64,000 nt of DNA from Pyrus communis (taxonomy: Eukaryota; Streptophyta; Magnoliopsida; Rosales; Rosaceae): NCBI RefSeq assembly GCF_963583255.1, contig NC_084813.1, forward strand, positions 17,365,799 through 17,429,798, written 5' to 3'. The notes under the pieces are model-generated. The model ran no database searches, was not told the origin of the DNA, and was given only the letters and a program-made list of their open reading frames with translations. Shown piece after piece: positions 61,354 to 64,000 of the stretch; position 1 is the first letter of the stretch; each line of letters opens with the position of its first letter. The position numbers were made by a program, and so were the translations under genes.

Positions 61354-61601
61354 ACTCAGGTACCAAGTGAGAAATTATGCCAATTTCAAAGACTATTTTG
61401 GCTAAAAAATTGAAAAAAAATATAAGTTAGCGTAATTAATTTTAGGTAAAATTTTGGTGTATTAATTAAAAATTGCGATCGGTTTCTGATATAATATTAT
61501 ATTCTGTATAGTTCTTCAAAGGACGGCTACTGGTTTACCAAAAAAAAAAAAAGGGACGGCTACTGTTTTGAAAAATTATATTGCTACTTATTTGTCTTTA
61601 G

Positions 61602-62689
61602 TAGACCTGACAATTTCTTACACAACCCGTTAACACAACACGTAAACGACAAGAAAATAACGGGTTTCGGGTCAACACGATAATAACCCGTTAATAACGG
61701 GCCATTAACAGGTTTACACGAGAGTAACACGCAGATAACCTATTTCGACACTATAAGAAAAAAATTATTTTGATGATTTTAATATTTTAAACTACTAAAA
61801 AAAATTACTATAAAATACAATAGATATAAAGAATATGTATATATTGTTTATTAATTATTATTCTATATAAATTTTAAAATTTAAGTTTTATTTATTTATT
61901 TTTATAGTATATTATAGGCAAAGATAGAGATTAAAAATCATAAAACACATTAAAAATAAAAATATTAAGTAATTTAAAAATACCGAACACATTAAAAAAT
62001 TATAATAATTAATTTACAAGTGCTAAAAATATGAAAAAAAATATGCAAACGCTCGTAGTCGCATCATCTACGCTTTGAGGATGGGTATATGATTGTCTGA
62101 ATTTTTAAAACCATACAAACTCTCATGAATAGTATTTTTAAGGGAGTTCAAAATAAATAAAATTCATAATCATTAATGGATAAGTCTGAAATATGTGAAA
62201 GCAAAATAAACGTTCATAATTGCATCCTCAACACTTAGACGATGGTTACATAGTCGTTTAGATTTTTAAAACCCTCCAAATCTCATGAATAGTGTTTTTT
62301 TTATTTGAGCGCAAAATTAATAAAATTAGTAAAAATTATTGTAGAAGTGTGAAAAATGTAATCACTCGTAATGAAAAGCTTTACAATTTTCATGAAGGGG
62401 TCAACTCCGAAATTTAGTATGTATATACTAATTTAGTATTATGTTTTACATCTTTTTTGGGGTCAAATTATGTTTTTCATTTTTATTTTTATTGATTTAA
62501 AATATATTTTTCTTAACGGGTAACGGGTCGGGTCATATTACCTGATAATATTAACGGGTTGATTTGGGTCGGGTCATATTACCCATTTACTTTAACGGAT
62601 ATTACACAACACAACACGACCTGTTAAGCTATCGGGTATGACACGAAAACGACACGAACACGAGAAACATGACACGAATGCCAAGTCTA
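61602..62689. mobile_element. hAT-like non-autonomous element, 1.09 kb, relative of 10272-17143
   Basis: Inverse orientation relative to the large element. Ends are TAGACCTGACA and the complement of TAGACTTGGCA, flanked by GTCTTTAG (61594-61601 and 62690-62697; GTCTTTAGT if a 9-base duplication is read). The uninterrupted site TTGTCTTTAGTGCTTTAAA occurs at 59833. Subterminal ACCCGTTA and ACACGAC motifs match the large element. The interior lacks the 345 bp satellite and instead has two similar blocks of roughly 175 bases (about 62045-62370). Confidence 0.8.
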
Positions 62690-62903
62690 GTCTTTAGTGC
62701 TTTAAATTGTGGTCCATTGTTTGGCCTAACTTGGCTCTCATTTTCTTTGGCCTAACGTGAGCAAGGTTTATTTTGTTAGTTAGAAGGTCCGAAGGTGAGT
62801 TTAAGAATTATTATGATTTTGTTAGTCAGAAGAAGGCCCGTTTGTTTCCTAACAAGAAATCTCAGCCCTACAATGAAAATTATTATGATGAATGAGAGAG
62901 ACA

Positions 62904-63091
62904 TGTTACGGCCAATTAGTAGAAGAAGAACGTTGTTTGATTTTGATGATGCATTATTCATCTCTAACATTGAGGTATATATACATGATTTACAAATATA
63001 ATCCCACAATTACAGGACTAGTTATAGGTTACAACTAATCAGGACTACACTAGGAAACCCAATAATACAAGTAATTACACAAACGTCAACA
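62904..63091 (-). repeat. Probable 3' LTR of a copia element
   Basis: On the minus strand it starts TGTTGACGTTTG and ends GGCCGTAACA, an inverted TGTT/AACA pair, directly after a purine-rich GAGCAGGGG tract and a copia RNase H region. A length of 188 bases is short but possible; no second LTR is in the window. Confidence 0.5.
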
Positions 63092-64000
63092 CCCCTGCTC
63101 AAATTGGTGCATTAATATAACATCTGCCCAACTTGTCCAAGAACCTAGAATGCACTTGGTCTGATATTGCCTTTGTAAGCATATCAGCTAATTGTTCCTC
63201 TGTCCTAATTGTTGGTACCTCAATAATTTTATCTTCAAGCTTCTTCTTAATGAAGAACCAATCAATCTCAACATGTTTCGTTTTATCGTGTTTAAATTTT
63301 GAGCAATATTATGCGCAACTTGATCATCACAAAATAGTTTCATTGGCTGATTTGGCCCAAAATTCAAATCCCTTAGTAACCGCTGAATCCATAAAATATT
63401 GCAAATTCTCAAAGCCATTCCTCTAAACTATATTTTTCATTAAAACGAACAACTACAACTTGTTGCTTCTCCACATGACAAGTTTCCCCTTACAAAGGTA
63501 AAATAACCCGATGTCAAACGCCTATCATCAACTGATCATGCCCAACCTACATTGGTATAATCTTCAACTTTGAGATGTCTGTTTTTTGCAAACAAGATAC
63601 TTTTTCTTGGACTCCCTTTTAAATACCACAATACCCTCATAACAACATTCATATATTGTTCTCCAAGATTATGCATAACCTGACTAACCATACTTAGGTG
63701 TATACAAGATCATGCCTTTATCAACCAGTATTTAATTCAGACCAATTCCAAGTTTGAGTGCTTTCTCTAATGGTGTAGTGGCAGGCTGACAGAAGGACAT
63801 GCCAGTTTCTTTTAGCAAGTCTATCATATGCTTCCTTTGTGACAAAAAGATTCCAAACTTGGATCGAGATACTTCGATACCAAGAAAGTATTTCAAAGGA
63901 CCAAGGTCCTTCATCAAGAATTCTTCAAGACAAATAATGATGTAATGCCCTTAGTTCATCTGGATCATTTCTTGTTACAACCATATCATCGACATACATA
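63092..64000 (-). pseudogene. copia reverse transcriptase / RNase H remnant (runs off the window)
   Basis: Minus-strand order from the right edge: YVDDMVVTRNDPDELRAL (catalytic YVDD of reverse transcriptase, about 63995-63940), a frame change, then MKDLGPLKYFLGIEVSRSKF and QPATTPLEKALKLG (63917-63732), degenerate RNase H with FVRGNLSCGEATSC (about 63490) and RLLRDLNFGPNQPMKLFCDD (63390-63325), and IGSSLRRSLK. Several frame changes make it non-functional. It is a different copia lineage from the element at 49-53 kb. Confidence 0.85.

Larger units (their letters stand above)
58203..62755 (+). repeat. Imperfect tandem repeat of about 1.13 kb, two and a half copies, with nested elements
   Basis: GACCAAAATAATTGATGG-type starts occur near 58205, 59335 and 61125. 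Each copy contains a SINE, then TTTTAGGTAAAATTTTGGTG, then (copies 1 and 2) ATTTTGGAGTGATTCAAATT, and ends with AGTATAAATAAGG or similar, followed by TTAGCCATTATG. Copy 2 is interrupted by a Cassandra element, copy 3 by the short hAT-like element, after which copy 3 ends near 62755. Small frames at 58886 and 60620 repeat with the unit and are not supported as genes. The TATAAATAAGG end suggests LTR origin. Confidence 0.8.

Overview
This is a plant nuclear window. Spliced genes have GT-AG introns, the flanks are AT-rich, and the mobile DNA is typically angiosperm: Ty1/copia, CACTA, hAT-like elements, tRNA-type SINEs and a Cassandra TRIM carrying 5S rRNA-like LTRs. The repeat flavour suggests Rosaceae, possibly the apple/pear group, but that is inference and no species can be fixed from sequence alone.

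Layout. The left edge (70-222, minus) holds the first coding exon of an NPG1-like TPR protein; the rest lies outside. Next comes a broken pentatricopeptide (PPR) gene (2936-6727, plus), then an apparently intact seven-exon MATE/DTX transporter gene (7191-9722, minus). A 6.9 kb hAT-like element (10272-17143) is filled by about 17 tandem copies of a 345 bp unit. Three wall-associated-kinase-like (WAK-like) genes follow on the minus strand: a fragment (about 17890-18725), a nearly complete but frameshifted copy (21526-24065) and a decayed copy (25344-27650).

After about 3.6 kb of non-coding repetitive DNA the PPR-MATE-WAK order repeats (31350-49142). It starts at a sharp junction exactly 27,060 bases after the matching point in the first unit (4290 and 31350). 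In the second unit the PPR, MATE and WAK copies are all broken, and a 5,603 bp CACTA element (39034-44636, TSD TCG) has inserted. The CACTA element carries a 159-aa ORF and exon fragments of two host nucleotidyltransferase-type genes.

A truncated Ty1/copia element (49194-53588) separates this from a third, more diverged and intact MATE gene (54768-57421, minus). It has eight exons, one more intron than its neighbours. The right end is an imperfect 1.13 kb tandem repeat (58203-62755) containing SINE copies, interrupted by a Cassandra element (59880-60521) and a short relative of the hAT-like element (61602-62689). The end of another copia element, on the minus strand, runs off the window.

Overall this is a small cluster of MATE transporter genes that expanded by segmental duplication together with PPR and WAK-like neighbours. 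Only two MATE genes still look functional; the other duplicated copies carry their own independent lesions. Exon boundaries were placed by eye from splice signals and frame continuity, with family knowledge recalled rather than searched.
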